Shown piece after piece: positions 33,731 through 46,204 of a DNA stretch of 64,000 bases. Source of the stretch: Nyssa sinensis (lineage: Eukaryota > Streptophyta > Magnoliopsida > Cornales > Nyssaceae). The position numbers and the translations under genes are program-made. Under the pieces are notes generated by a model, which saw nothing but the letters and a program-made list of their open reading frames with translations, was not told where the DNA came from and did not search any database. The DNA is taken from contig CM018033.1 of the NCBI GenBank assembly GCA_008638375.1, positions 17,264,017-17,328,016 of the forward strand, in the 5' to 3' direction. Numbering within the stretch: position 1 is the stretch's first letter; every line of letters starts with the position of its first letter.

Positions 33731-34045
33731 TTTTAGCCACGCACATTGTGCGTCGCTAAAAAGCCCATGAGCGTAGTAAATAGTTCATCAACACGACGTC
33801 GTTGCAATTAAAAAAATATTAGCGATGCTCACTAAGCGTTGCTAACTTTGGGCGACACACGTGTGTGTCGCTAATATTTGTTGGTCCGTCGCTAATTGAT
33901 TGATGCCCTTTTCTTTACTCGGGAAATGATTTTTTTCGTTGCTTTTAATGACGCCCATGGTGTACGTCGCTAATAGTGGCTTTTGGCAATGTACACCGTG
34001 CGTCGGAAATAACGTGCGTCGCAAAGAATTAGTATTTTTTTAGTG
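33730..34045. repeat. CACTA right end: subterminal and terminal repeats
   Basis: Repeated GCGTCGCTAA / TTAGCGACGC-type motifs in both orientations, matching the left end, then TTTTTTTAGTG as the terminal repeat. Confidence 0.85.
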
Positions 34046-34373
34046 TCTTTCGCACGATCTTATATGGGCCATATTTCTTCGGTTTCAATTTGTTGTAGCT
34101 ACTCACTGGAAACCTCTCCTTGAGCAAAAATACCATGACAGAATCACCCTCTTGGAACACATGAACTCTTCAATGTATATCGGCAGCAACTTTATACTTA
34201 GCATTTGTCCTTTCTAACCTCTGTTTTACTACTGCCTGCACTGCTTGAGCTTGCTCGGCCATGTTCTCTGTAGCAATGCTCATCCCCTTTGGTAGGCAGA
34301 CTAAATCCACCGCATGCCTTAGATGTGTCATGTAAACCAAGGTAAAAGGTGACTTACCTGTGGCACGATAAAA
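34046..34373 (-). pseudogene. Gypsy-1 integrase C-terminal region (upstream half)
   Basis: Minus-strand reading [20 protein letters not shown], then [43 protein letters not shown] and [17 protein letters not shown], a standard plant gypsy integrase core end and C-terminal domain. It runs into the CACTA end at 34045 and resumes at 18713 ([11 protein letters not shown]). At 34374 it is cut off by LTR-B. No stop is visible in this stretch. Confidence 0.88.
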
Positions 34374-34536
34374 GACACTGTCCCCCTACTGTGGTCCTGC
34401 AGCATCCTTACCTGAAAATATAGTAAGTTGGGGTGAGCTAAATAAAGCTCAGTAAGTAAATTCCCACCACTCTAACATGGGTTATGGTCAACATAGAAAT
34501 AACATAATCCGAGATAAAAACATGATAGCCAGTCAT

Positions 34537-34830
34537 GCAATAGAATGCTACTGTAGCCAATAAAAGTGAACACCTTAATAACCAATAAAACTAAATGCCA
34601 ACATAGCTAATAAGATAGGACGTCTCAATAATCGATGGAATAGAATATCAATGTAGTCAATAAGACAGAACATCTCAATAGCCAATAGAATAGAATCTCA
34701 ATGTGGCCAATAAGATAAAACATCTCGACAGTCAATGGAATATCAACGTAGTCAATAAGATAGAACATCTCAACAATCAATAGAATGGTACGTTACCATA
34801 GCCAATGGAGTAGCACATCATAATAGCTAA
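34537..34830. repeat. Minisatellite in LTR-B, unit about 57 bp
   Basis: About five imperfect units built on AATAGAATATCAATGTAG and CAATAAGATAGAACATCTC. Not seen in the other giant LTRs. Confidence 0.7.
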
Positions 34831-35369
34831 TGAATGAGAATGTCATATTAGTCACTTGGCACAATGGAAGGTTATAATAGTAATTTAAGAATAAGTAAAT
34901 GTCAATGATACAGGGTATATGAAGTCATCAGTAAAGGTCTGGTCAATAATAGTCATATTGTCATAATCAAAGGATAACTGATAGTAAGTCAATGAATACG
35001 TTTTCAAAACATATGATTATTCATTAGGAAAATATGATCATTCAATAAGTCAATAAAAGATATGATATCAATAAACACTGTGATGCATAATCTTTTCCTA
35101 ACATGACCTCAAAAGTAACCTTCCTTAGTAACTGTATCCTTACTTAGTAAAAGTATCCTTCCTTAGTGTCCTTCCTTCCTTTGGCTCACTACCACACCGA
35201 ACCCTTTACTTGGATTCACTCCCACACCTGAATCCCTTACCTGATTCACTCCCACACTTGAATCATTTCTTGAGCCACTTCCTTTGAACCATATCCAAGA
35301 TTCACTCGCACACCTAAATCATTGGATATTTCTATGGACTGTAACATGTAGAACTGATAAAGCATCAGA

Positions 35370-35595
35370 TGGACGTTGTGACTGAGCACAACTCTGGGTA
35401 TTCACAATACATTATGATCATCATAACTCTAAGAGAGAAAATGAGTAGAATATCAATGGCATGAACGTAACAATTGGGATGGACGTTGTGACTGAGCACA
35501 ATTCTAAGTGCTCATAATATATTATGATCATCATAACTCTATAGAGAGCATATGAGTGGAATATCAATAGCATGAACATAACAATTGGCATTTTA
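35370..35595. repeat. Two-copy tandem repeat in LTR-B, unit about 113 bp
   Basis: TGGACGTTGTGACTGAGCAC begins both units; each ends near ACATAACAATTGG. The copies differ at several bases. Confidence 0.85.
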
Positions 35596-36751
35596 AGGCG
35601 TGGTACGAAGTGTACAAATACTCATAATAAACATAGTAGTTTGATCCTAATAAATTCCAAAAGATAGAACAAATATCACATTATGGCATAAAGAAACATG
35701 AGGCACATATCTTATAAGATAGAATATGTATCGGATCGTGAAGCCAATAAACGTTGGGTACACATAAAAGTACAATTTAGCAGTAATAAGGAATATCATA
35801 ACCTCGTGACTGGGCTAGGAATCAATAGTACAAGTGTATAAGCAACTATGATCAAGGTATAACAGTCAGTTCTCAATAACTTTCCGTAAGATAGGATAAA
35901 CATAATACTCGTGGAGTCAATGACATCGAATACGTATAAGAGTACAATCTTGGCCATGAAAGGAACAATCATGGCTTGACAGAACTACATATAAGAGATC
36001 GAGTTTCAATTACATATAGAAGGTAAAATCAATCATGATCAAGGTACAACAATTAACTCCTCAATAAAATCCATAAGATAAGACAATCATCAACTTGTGG
36101 AATCAATAACATGGGGTACGTATAAGAGTACAATATTGGCAATAAAAGAATAGCATGGCTTGGAAAACCACATGTAATAGATTTAAGATTTACTTACCTT
36201 TAATCTATATGATCTACTTTAGTACTCTGTAATTTTCTCCTTTCCTTTTAACTTGCCTATACATCAATAAACATGTCTCAATTCTAATGTTATTTATCAA
36301 ATTATATACTTCATTGCTCTAAGTATCTCTTTTACTAATTTGGATTTTACTATTGAGTCTGAAATGTTAAAGAAAGTCAGTTTAGGCTTTCACGGTTTTC
36401 AATTTGGACTTTTATACCGAAAAAGGCAAAACGGTCATTTTACATGACTCTATTTTTTGGGACCTAGTTTCATAAATTGGACTTCATTGTTGAGTTCAGA
36501 AGGTTTGAAATAATAAAAATTCAATATTTACTTAGTTCAATCGAAGTCCGTTTGACTCACATTAGACTCAGGGGCATTTTTATCATTTGGCATGTCTACA
36601 GGTATTTTATTTTTTGAGACTCCGTCTCATGAAATGGACCCCACCATTGGGTCCAGAAGATCCAAAATAGTAAATTTACACTAATCATTTGCTAAATTTG
36701 GATATCGGAATTAAAAATAACAATTAATTAATTTACTAAATTAATTACTTA

Positions 36752-36758
<7 letters not shown>

Positions 36759-36799
<41 letters not shown>
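36759..36799. repeat. (TA)n tract
   Basis: About 20 TA repeats directly upstream of the LTR-B tRNA-like module. Confidence 0.95.
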
Positions 36800-36802
<3 letters not shown>

Positions 36803-36833
36803 TTCCACATTTGAACACAAGTGCCCTTGTGGA

Positions 36834-36903
36834 ACAGTGGTGGCCTTAATGGGCATAAGGCTTTTAGCCCTTGCACACCAAGGTTCGAATCCCCTTAGCA
36901 CCT
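36834..36903 (+). other. tRNA-like module of LTR-B
   Basis: A-box-like TGGCCTTAATGG at 36841, B-box GGTTCGAATCC at 36882 (41 bp), and GGC-TTTTA-GCC as a small middle stem. It follows the (TA)n tract and is followed by a pyrimidine-rich stretch. Confidence 0.55.
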
Positions 36904-37641
36904 TTCTACCCCCCTTTCTTTTAAATAAAACCAAAACACCTTTCAATAGTGGCGGGTTGTCAATGGGCCTAGGCGGGTTCCGACCCGACCCAGTCTGCCT
37001 AACCCTACCAACAGTGGCTGTCCAGTAGGACTTTTCGGCGGTCTCTGGTCACCCTCTTCGGCACCGGTGACCAGAAAATCGTACAAATTTTTTTTTTCTT
37101 GCAGTTTTTCTTCTCCTTTTTTATTCTAAACTTCTCCAAACAATATTTTAAACATTCCTACAACATTTTTAGCCCTTAAAACCAAACGAAAAAGCATAAG
37201 TTTACAATTTTACATTTTCTGATCATCCCCTATATCTACCTCATCTCTTAATCGTTTCCTTCGCGGTTTCTTCCTAAATTCCTATTTTTCTCCCTAGAAC
37301 AACATTCTACCATCAAAACCAAGCTTTAAGAAAATTTAAATAAAAGTTAGAAAAAAAATACAAAGAACGAAAACTGAGTTTTACCTGTGACTGTTCCTCT
37401 CTTCTCCTCTCCTTTTCTTCTTTTCTTCCTCTTCTCCTGGTTCTTTTCTACAACCCGAACCCTTCTCAATTGCTGCTTCCTTCTGAGATTTTTTTTCTTG
37501 CACTTGGGTTTATAGCACCCTACGCCCCCTCAACTCCCTCTTCTGTTCCTGTCTCTCTTTCTCCCTTCCGTTACTTTTCTTCCCTTGATTGTACCCCCCT
37601 TTTTATATGTGTTTAATATATATATATCTAACCTACCTTCC

Positions 37642-37672
<31 letters not shown>

Positions 37673-37959
37673 CCATATATACATATGTATTGCCAACTAC
37701 ATATATATATATACTTACAGCTATATATATATACACATCTACATATATACATATATATATATATATATATCCATATTCCATTATTTTTATTTTATTTTAT
37801 TTTATTTTTATTTTGATATTCGTTCATGGTTTGCTCGGGTATTGCCCGGGCATCATCCGTACATTCAAAAATCGTCTATTTCATTTAATGTCATAACATA
37901 AAGTCCTACGGCTCGGGTTTACATGGTTCGCTCGGTTACAATTTGGGTCAAGTATTACA

Positions 37960-39188
37960 CTAGTCCCTACCTCTTTATCATCCTCTAGCATCTCGACATT
38001 GGAGACCGTGATCTCATCCAACTTTGAACCTCCACTTTTAGGGCTTTTTCCGTTTCTTCCATTGTTGCTTCGAAGCTAGCAGCGAGCATCTGGGCAGTAA
38101 CTCTTCAAACTACGCTACTTTTTCTTCAGAGCATCCAGGTCGGAGGCCAGATCATTTCTTAAACTCTAGGATACCTTGACTTTGAGATAGCCAAAACATT
38201 AATAGCCTTCTTCACATTCTCCTGTAAAGTAGAGACGATTGATCGAGTAGTCCCCAGATAAACACAGATCTCATCTAGTTCAGCCTAGAGTTTATCCACC
38301 TGTTCGTATTCTTTTGGACAGTCCATAATGGCATCCATTGCGTGGGCCACCTACAAAAGAAGGAATCAGTGGTTAGAATGAAGCAAAAAATATAGCGAGA
38401 ACAATACAAGGCAACCAAGTTTGGATAACTTACCCTTGTGTGGGACACCATTAGGTCCCTAGCAATTTTCCTAGGCTTGAGCCCTTTGAACCGACTAGTA
38501 GTAGAGGCCCAGGACTTTTGATAAACCCTTTTTTTAATGGCAGCCTCTCCAGTCTCTGCCTTGGCCACTAGAAGGGGCACCGACTTTTCTTTTACCTCGG
38601 GGAAGAGGGTGGTGCGATCGGAGCTGGATGAGAAGCCTTGTTGCAAGTTGGGGTAAGTGCTAGTTCTTTTTCTCATTCAGAAATCATTTTTTTTAGGGGA
38701 GTTACCTCCCCCGATCTCAATGCTCTTCCTCTTCTGAGGAGGGGCTTGCTCAGCAGGCATAGTCATCTTCCCAACCTTCTTCTTTTGGCTAGGCTTCCAC
38801 AACGAGAAGATAGACTTTTTGAGCCCTTCACTCTAGTCCTTAGAAAGATCAGCTTTCATGAAGTTCTAAAGAGTAAGGATCTAGTCATGTGGTCGCTCTT
38901 GAGGGTGGAGGAGATTTCTATATTTCTCTTGAAGATCCAAGGTAAAAATGGACATCTTCCAAGCCTTCTTATCTGCACCAAATATCCAAAACATGATCGA
39001 TCAGTAAAAATAAGATCAGAGTGTAAGAGAGGACATTATTTAATGTCAGTAGGCTCACATTTAAAGCTGGTGTATCAAGGAAATAAATTGGTCTTATTCT
39101 TGAAGTCCCTAAATTCGCAACCACCCTTGAGAAAAAAGTACCGCGTCTTCTATGTCTTATTAGAAGTGGGTACAAAAGTGAGGGGTTT
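37960..39188 (-). pseudogene. Gypsy-2 Transposase_28-type protein, C-terminal part
   Basis: Downstream of LTR-C on the minus strand: RYFFLKGGCEFRDFKNKTNL (the RYFF block typical of putative gypsy-type transposon proteins), then basic stretches and a coiled-coil-like tail (AHAMDAIMDCPKEYEQVDKL, TLQENVKKAINVLAISK). An open run of 133 residues (38676-38275) belongs partly to this frame. The plus-strand frame 38638-39222 is a shadow. Frame changes and stops are frequent. Confidence 0.45.
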
Positions 39189-41319
39189 TGTCACATCCCA
39201 AACTCTACCCTATGCAGATTAGGGATAATGATTGGCCAATTAGGCACTTCGTCAATACATTAACTCTGTTTAGTATATCGATGACGTGTTTAACCGAAAA
39301 CCTCTTTATATATCCAAGTAGATTGCATTCAATCATATAAAGTCATGTAGTGGAATCTGAGTCTGTAAAATTTTTTCTTTGAATGCAGTCACACTTGGCA
39401 AAGCATAAGTACCATAACATCATCTTTGTCCTATAAGACTTGTAGGTAGTCACCTATGCAACTAGATGTAATTTAGAGCTCTGAGCTTACATGGCCGATT
39501 TTGGCTTAACCCTGCAGCAGGATATAACTGTGTCAAGAAAATGGCTTAACCCCCCAACTGGGCATGACTATGTGTCATGAACTTTAAACATTTTATGGAA
39601 TATAAATTTCATGCTAAAACATGCTTGCAAAACATTCTTTAAGCTATCCAGATCATATAAAGCATTTAAAGAGATGTTACTTTAAAGCATGTAGTTCAAA
39701 CATTTATCTCAATATTCTGAAAATAGTCATGCAATTAAAATATTTAACATATTAGTTTGAGTCATGTCATAAAAGAACAACATGTAATGTTATAAGGCTG
39801 TAAGGAACTGCATTTTATGAAAAAGTCTCCACTTCAAGGTTTAGGGTTACTCACATATGTTCTAGAGTCCACAGTCACGTGGTTACTTGACTTACCTTGG
39901 CATTCATCTTATCTCTATTTCCTTGCTAGTGATCCTAAATCATGAATCAAAATAAATTAATACTATATTAGTTCATACCGCAACTTACATCTTTGGTTGT
40001 TTAATGTTCTTAATCTTTTATGGACTTAAATTTTCTATTTAGAATTCCTTCACGGTCTCTAGTTAGGGTTCATAACACTTCGTAATTCATTGTGTGGTTT
40101 ACTTTAGCCTTTAGGGGCATTTTCATACTTTCACACTTTATGTTGTCAATTTTTCAGTGCTTCGTTTGCTAAAATAGACTCCACCGTTGAGTTCGGAATG
40201 TCAAAAAAAGTCAAAATAGGCCATCTCTAACATTTAATTGGTTTTGGGTGTCACTAAGGGCATAATGGTAATTATTATGTTTTGCGTGTCTAAATTATCG
40301 AGACTTCATTTCATAAAATGGACTCTACCATTGGGCCCAGAACATTGAAAAATGCTGGGGTGGATATCCTTTTTTCTTTTGTTTGGCAATACATGGCTTT
40401 TAATTTAATTAAATACATATTATATATTTTTTATGTGGCATAATATCAGAAGGCTTACAGCGGCCAAGTGGTTAGAACCTTGTGTTGTATGTGGATAGTG
40501 AGGCGTTCAAACTTAGGGAGCTGTGGCTCTTTTTTTTTTAAAAAAAAATTTTTGTAAGCTAGACGGAGAACAATGGAGCATTCCTGGGATAAGCCATCCC
40601 TATCTTCACGCGATTTATCAAATTGAGTCCATATCCCTATAGCCAAACGCCCCTAATCCTGATTTTAAAAACATTAAAAGCTTAACAAAACAACATAGTT
40701 TTATGTAACCCTTATTGTGTGTGGACCGAGTACCAACTTGAGACCCAAACATGTTACTGTTCATTGTCTTCCTCAGGATGATAAATAGTACCTGCAAAAT
40801 CCTATATTTTTCCAATCTATTTTGTGAGTTTCTAATGATAGATTCTCTTTGTTTTCAATTCAAAATCTTTTCTAGAGGCTTGTTCTACGTTTTGGCATTC
40901 ATTTTAAAAGCTCGGTTTGGCTTCAATGGCCGATCTAAATAGTTCCTTAGTACACGGTCATTCCTTCACCAAACTCGATGGAGTTTGCCCTATCGTGCCC
41001 CTCGTCTTAGGGGCTTTTAATCCTCGTTCCAAAAATCAAGCTTGGTGCTTGACTCGCGAAGTTTGGTCTTGGCGTCATGACCTGTAACTTGTTCTGTAGA
41101 GCTCATGCTTGAGCCTTTTGATCGTGGACCAGTAGATTTGTGACCCCACTTTGGGTGATTGCTTAACTAGGGTCATTGCCCACTTTTGGGTTGGGTTAGT
41201 TTGTAACCCTAGTTTAAGTCATATTGGTGTTTTGTGCTCAGAATTTGAAAAGTTTCTTTTATGACTATAGTTTTCAACACACTGTCCTAATTGCATATTT
41301 TATTGGAGGTGGTGTTATA
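39189..41319 (+). mobile_element. LTR-C: 2.1-kb solo LTR, target duplication GGTTT
   Basis: Starts TGTCACATCCCAAAC, ends GGTGTTATA (the expected ...TTACA with C changed to T), flanked by GGTTT at 39184-39188 and 41320-41324. Carries hairpin blocks at about 40180 and 40318 and a tRNA-like module at 40457. It interrupts the Transposase_28-type gene, which reads on beyond it. Confidence 0.8.
40457..40537 (+). other. tRNA-like module of LTR-C
   Basis: A-box CGGCCAAGTGGTTA at 40461, B-box-like GCGTTCAAACT at 40503 (42 bp). ACAGC at 40457-40461 can pair with GCTGT at 40520-40524 as an acceptor-like stem, and a run of nine T follows at 40530, a strong pol III stop signal. The best tRNA-shaped copy in the window. 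Confidence 0.6.
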
Positions 41320-41324
41320 GGTTT

Positions 41325-41940
41325 GAATCTTTTATCAAAAGACATGTAATACAAGCCTTCTGATATTTGATACTTTAGATCCATATTATTCCTAATCAGG
41401 TCAAGATCTAGTTCAACCTCATTCTTAGACCTAGAACTAAGAAGGTTATTAGTCCCTCCTACTATTAATGTTCAGTTCAATTGGGTAAATCTTAAACCAG
41501 CAGAAAAATTCATTAACTAAAGGGTGAAAGGGGAAGCGCACTCTGGCCTCAAATCACTCAAGGTAAGCACAAATCTCCCCTCAATCAATGCTAGAAGGGT
41601 GGTTTACAAGCCTAGGGATCCTATAGGTCACATTTGTTAGGAAGTCGTAGTTAATTTGAAGGGTGTCCACCATGGCTTGGGTTATATCACTCTCACCCTC
41701 TTCTCTTCAACGTGGTCTACTGGAGGTACCGGCCTCCCTATTCCTAGGTTCAAGAGTGGCTTCGATTAATAGGACTCTCGAATTGTTGGCCATAGTATTT
41801 TCAGCCCTACTAACCACATCAGGGCCTAAAACCTCTAGATTTTCCTCCCCTGTATGGTCTATTGGGTTCTGCCGGTGCCAAAATGGGTGTCAATGGCATC
41901 CATTTCCAACTTTTTAAAAGGAAAAGTAAAAGAAAAAGAT
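41325..41940 (-). pseudogene. Gypsy-2 Transposase_28-type protein, N-terminal part
   Basis: Minus-strand reading: EENLEVLGPDVVSRAENTMA, then a Glu/Arg-rich segment, then GEICAYLE, FEARVRFPFHPLVNEFFCWF and YPIELNINSRR, close to the conserved block with F-x-A-x-x-R-x-P-x-H-P found in putative gypsy-type transposon proteins. Several stops follow before LTR-C. Confidence 0.5.
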
Positions 41941-41999
41941 GTAGCAACATAAATTAAAAAGAGGAAAAATGTGAGTTTAGGCGTACACGAAATCAAACC

Positions 42000-42277
42000 T
42001 AACCAGAAGTACGAACTGACCAACCTAAAGAGTGTGATCGGAAAAGTCCCTCCGGTGTGCCGGAGATCACTCTAAAATGGTACTTGACTAGGAGGAAATA
42101 CTTGAAAAATTTGGAAATGATAAAAAGCTCACTTACAAGTCGCCTATCCCCTTTTATAATGATTTTTTGAAAAAACCACCATTAATTGTAACCTCTGAAT
42201 CGATGCAACAATTAACACACTCATGGCTTCATTTCCTCAACTGACAGCTAAAGTAATGAATGTCCCATCAACGACTG
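42000..42277 (-). repeat. Gypsy-2 5' LTR, inner part
   Basis: Contains TATAAAAGGGG on the minus strand near 42150 and CGTTGATGGGACA text like that at 12890 of the related LTR piece. Joined to 48701-49348 once LTR-E and one GACTG are removed. The inner end is not exactly placed. Confidence 0.5.
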
Positions 42278-42827
42278 TGTAGAGACCTGAAAATTTAGAG
42301 TAAATTTTTCATTTTTATGAATATGGCACGTAAACTGAGGTAGGCTGGGTCGGGTGGTGTGATACCAGTTGTAACCCGAGCTGTTAAAGCTCGATATCAT
42401 TACATCACATGTATTGTACGATTTTGGAATATGAATGGTGTCAATTATACAATTAGTGCCGAGCAACGCCTGAGCAACCCAGAACCAAGCATCGTAATAT
42501 GTGCTCAAACGTCGATGTATGCATGTGTAAGTATATGTATAAGTATAGACTGTTAGAAATGAGTAGATGTATACATAAAAAAAACTAGCATATACGTATA
42601 TATATGAATATATGTGTATGTATTAAATGTGTATGATATATGTATAGATATATATAGTATAGTGTATAAAATACATGTATACAAGTATTTAAATATAAAG
42701 TACAAGAAAAGAAAAAGAAAAGAAAAGAAAAAAGGAAGTAGAGAGATAGCATGACATATGCATGCAAGTGGGTGTGTGTGTGCTGCCAAGGGGCCGGTTG
42801 GTGCGTCTGTGAGTGAGTATGTATGTA

Positions 42828-42866
<39 letters not shown>

Positions 42867-44879
42867 AACACAAAACACAAGCAAACATTAAATGCAAATC
42901 AGAAGGAAAAGAAAGAAAGCAAAAAGGAAGTCAGAAAATTGGAGAAAATAGGAGAAACAGTGAGCTGCAAGTGGTCTTGCGTGAAGTTGTGTATATAACT
43001 ATGTGTGTGAGTACGGTGGTTTATTGAGAGAAAGAAAGAGGAAGTGAGAAGAAAAGATAGAAATTGAGGGCAGTTAGGAGAATTCAAAGGGTCAGAAAAA
43101 AGGAGAAAATCAGAAGGAGAAGAAGAGGCATCGCAAACCAGAAAATTAGAAATAGGTAAGTTAGCTTTGGTTCTATTTTTAAAAGTTAAAGCATGATAGT
43201 TAGATTTTATTGTTGGGTCTTTTTAAGCATGAAGTTTAGATTAAATAGCAAGAAAAATCACTTAAAAAGACTTAGAAATGAGATAGAACAATGGAGTTGC
43301 AAGTCTTTGTAGATAATCAGATCTTTGAGTGTTATAGTTTAAAAATTTGTTTGAATGATGGGAAGATGTTAATATAAAGTACAGAAGATGATTTGGAAAA
43401 GAAATAAGTAAAAACAACAAGAAAACAGGCACGAAATAGAGAGAGACCAGTTGGCCGGAGTTTCGGTTTCCCTCAATTTCGTGAGGATTTGATGGACCAA
43501 ATTGAAAACAAACTTTAGAAATGGAGCCTCCACGAAAAACTAAAGAAAACTGCATTTAAAAGGGAGTGAAACTTGATCGGAAAACTTTTGCCGTCGCTGG
43601 AGGATGTAAGAATTTGAAATTTTGAAGTAAATTATTATTTTTTATTTATTTAAATGGAACATGTATGTGTAGTAAAATATACATATGTATATATATATAT
43701 ATATGTTATATGCATGTGTGTTATGTATGTGTTTAATGTAATGTATGTGTATATATATATATATATTTTTAAAAAGGAAGTGTGTGTGGGGGTGTTGTAG
43801 TGTACAGAAGTGTGTGTGGGTGTAAAACCGTGTGTGTGTTGTGTGAAAAATATAATATATGCATATATATATACACACACACATAACACCTAATGTCAAC
43901 CACATTAAATACAAAGCTAAAGTGGGAAAGAAAAATCAGAAAGAGTGCAGAAAGGAAGTCAGAAAAGGGGATGGAAGGAGAGAGAAATAGGCTGCTGCAG
44001 CAGGTGCCTTGCGTGAGGGTGTGTATAGGTAGGTGTGTATGTGCCTATATGTACATTGGTTAGAGGGGAAGAGAAATCAGAAAAGTAAGGTGGCTGTAAA
44101 CATTACGGGGAGACTGAGAGGACCCTAGAGAGAAAAGTTAGAGGTTGGACTAGGTGGGAACAGAAGGGAAAAACCTCGAGTTTACTTCAAACAGGTAAGA
44201 AGTTTGCATTCTGTTTTAAAGCATGAAGTTTAGATTTGGTTATTGAGCCTTGTAGAGTATGAAAAATGAAAAATAATGCAAAAGGAATCAACCTAAATGG
44301 TTCAAAAACAAGAGAGAGAAAGAGAGTTGCAGGTTGAAGACGATAATCGTGTCTTGGAAACTTTACGTCTAAAACCTTGTCTAGGTAAAAGAAAAACGTT
44401 CCTCTATGATGCAGGAATCGATTTGAAGAAGGATCGAGTCAAAACCGTTGGGAAAAAGGGGTCAAACTTGGGAAGTTCCAGTCGGCCAGAAGTTCGATCT
44501 CCCTCAGATTCGCGTAGATCTAATCAACCAAATTGAAAACAAAGATTAGATAAAGAATCTACATGAAAAACTAAAGAAAAATGCATTGGAAAGATATTAA
44601 AATCTCGTCGGGATTGGTCGCCGTCGCCGGAGATGGCGACGGAACCCTAGTGTTCCCTGGCTAGAGAATCGGGGAAGATGATGGAGGGGTTAGGCCATCC
44701 TTGTTGGGCTACTGGTGTGGGTTTTTATTTTTAAATGATTGGGCTTCTTTTAAAAATGGCAAGGCTCTTGGGTTTGGGTTGGCTTTAAATTAAAAAGGGG
44801 ATGTGGGCCTGTTGGTTTTGGGCCCAATGGATCCAAAAAAAGAAAAGAATATATATATATATATGTATATATGCGGCTG

Positions 44880-44945
44880 CCGAGATTTGAAACAGGGTGG
44901 GGCGCGTGGGGGTGAGCGCGTGGAACCGTTCGGACAGGACACTCC
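44880..44945 (-). other. tRNA-like module of LTR-D
   Basis: On the minus strand, TGTCCGAACGG begins at 44936 and TGTTTCAAATCTC at 44894, 42 bp apart. Both boxes are degenerate, but they align with the LTR-E module and follow an AT-rich/(TA)n tract in LTR sense. Confidence 0.4.
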
Positions 44946-44961
44946 TGTGTCCATATATGCA

Positions 44962-44966
<5 letters not shown>

Positions 44967-44995
<29 letters not shown>
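44967..44995. repeat. (TA)n tract in LTR-D
   Basis: About 14 TA repeats next to the tRNA-like module. Confidence 0.95.
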
Positions 44996-44999
<4 letters not shown>

Positions 45000-46072
45000 C
45001 TGTACTCTGTTTCACAAATTAAATTGATTTAATTAAATTAAATACCCCGAAATGGCCCGGAACCCAAATAAGACAAGTCATATATGTTTTCTGACTATCT
45101 TGGACCTCCTAGGACCAACGGTGAGGTCCGTTATGTGAGACGAGGTCCCGAAAAATAAAAGACCCGTGGAACCCTTAAAAATTACCAAAATGCCCCTGAG
45201 TCAGAACACAGTCAAACGAACCCCGATTAAAATAAAAGAATAGTGGATTTTTATTCTTTCAAATGTTCTGAACTCAACGGTGGAGTTTGATTTACAAAAA
45301 GAGGTCTCGGGATGTAAGGACCGTAAAAAGTGCAAAATGACCGTTTTGCCCTTTTAAGCTCGGATGTCCAAATTGAATTCCACGAAAGCCTAAACCTATT
45401 TTCTTCGACATTCCGGACTCAAAATTAGAGTTTAATTTGATAAAATAGAAACTCATAAAAATAAAGACATAAAATTTGATGAATAGCATAATTCAAGTAG
45501 CAATTGAACTAAGTTGTATTTCATGATTTTAGGAACACGGGAAGGCAAGGAGAAGGTGATCTGACCTTCTGTATTTTCACTATACTTCTGCTACACTACG
45601 AGTACATCTTCCTGAGTTGAGATTGACCCATCAGGTACGATATATTGTGCTAAGTAAGAAATAGAATTAAGTATAGGAATAACTGTCATATTGACTTGAT
45701 GATTCACATGTTTGTTTTATTGCTCATATGCTTATGTGCTCCTTGTTTATCTTGTTGAAAGTTTGGTGATGAATGTGGATCATGACTATGTGTATATCGC
45801 ATGTATTAGCAGGATGTGTAGATTATATTTTGAGAATTGTTGAGATTATGTAATACGTGATTTTAACATGTGTTAAGTGGATTGTGCTTGGCCTGTACCC
45901 TTGATGAAAAGATCTTGTGATTGGAATGTTATTGTGTGATACATTGTTTAAAGCATGCTTCATGTGGGGATAAGATGATTTATTGGGATTACATTGTGAC
46001 ATGGTAGAATCATGAGCATATTGGCATAGTGTGATTCTTTGGACATGGCGTGAGTTGAGCATTTGGCATAGT

Positions 46073-46204
46073 GCATACTGGATACTCAGGCTATCGAGGA
46101 AGGTCTGTAAAGTGAGACATACTGGTTACTCAGGCCGTCAGGGAAGGTCCGTAAAGTGAGGCATACTGGTTACTCAGGCCGTCGGGGAAGGTCCGTAAAG
46201 TGAG
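46073..46204. repeat. 44-bp repeat, three copies, in LTR-D
   Basis: Each unit holds CATACTGG, ACTCAGGC and GTAAAGTGAG. LTR-F has a single copy at about 24226-24270, so unit number varies between family members. Confidence 0.85.

Larger units (their letters stand above)
18714..34045 (-). mobile_element. En/Spm (CACTA) transposon, 15.3 kb, target duplication TCT
   Basis: Begins CACTACAAGGAAT and ends with TTTTTTTAGTG, the inverse of CACTAAAAAAA. It is flanked by TCT at 18711-18713 and 34046-34048, the 3-bp duplication expected for CACTA elements. It holds subterminal repeats, a 161-bp satellite, a Ptta/En/Spm gene and a TNP2 gene, both on the minus strand. It has been invaded by LTR-F (21472-25100) and a LINE fragment (27842-28706). 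The insertion splits a gypsy integrase domain whose halves read on from one another. Stops in both genes suggest it is no longer autonomous. Confidence 0.92.
34374..37959 (+). mobile_element. LTR-B: giant LTR, 5'-truncated, at a chimeric junction
   Basis: The 3' end is intact (CAAGTATTACA at 37959), but the 5' end lacks about 340 bp compared with LTR-A, and it abuts gypsy-1 on the left and the Transposase_28 gypsy on the right. No 5-bp duplication is found. Shares with LTR-A and C the hairpin blocks (36347, 36479, 36636) and the AT-tract plus tRNA-like module. It contains two internal tandem repeats. Best read as the scar of a deletion between elements. Confidence 0.75.

Noticed and set aside
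33371..33746. Arg/Ser-rich frames near the CACTA right end
   Set aside because: Created by GCC/GTC triplet runs; two overlapping frames are open at once, which indicates composition rather than coding.
38638..39222. 194-residue plus-strand frame
   Set aside because: It lies opposite Transposase_28-type coding text on the minus strand and has no recognisable domain; its Leu-rich content is a reverse-strand shadow.
42553..43914. Several Tyr/Ile/His-rich minus-strand frames
   Set aside because: By-products of (TA)n and (TG)n tracts in LTR-D and LTR-E.
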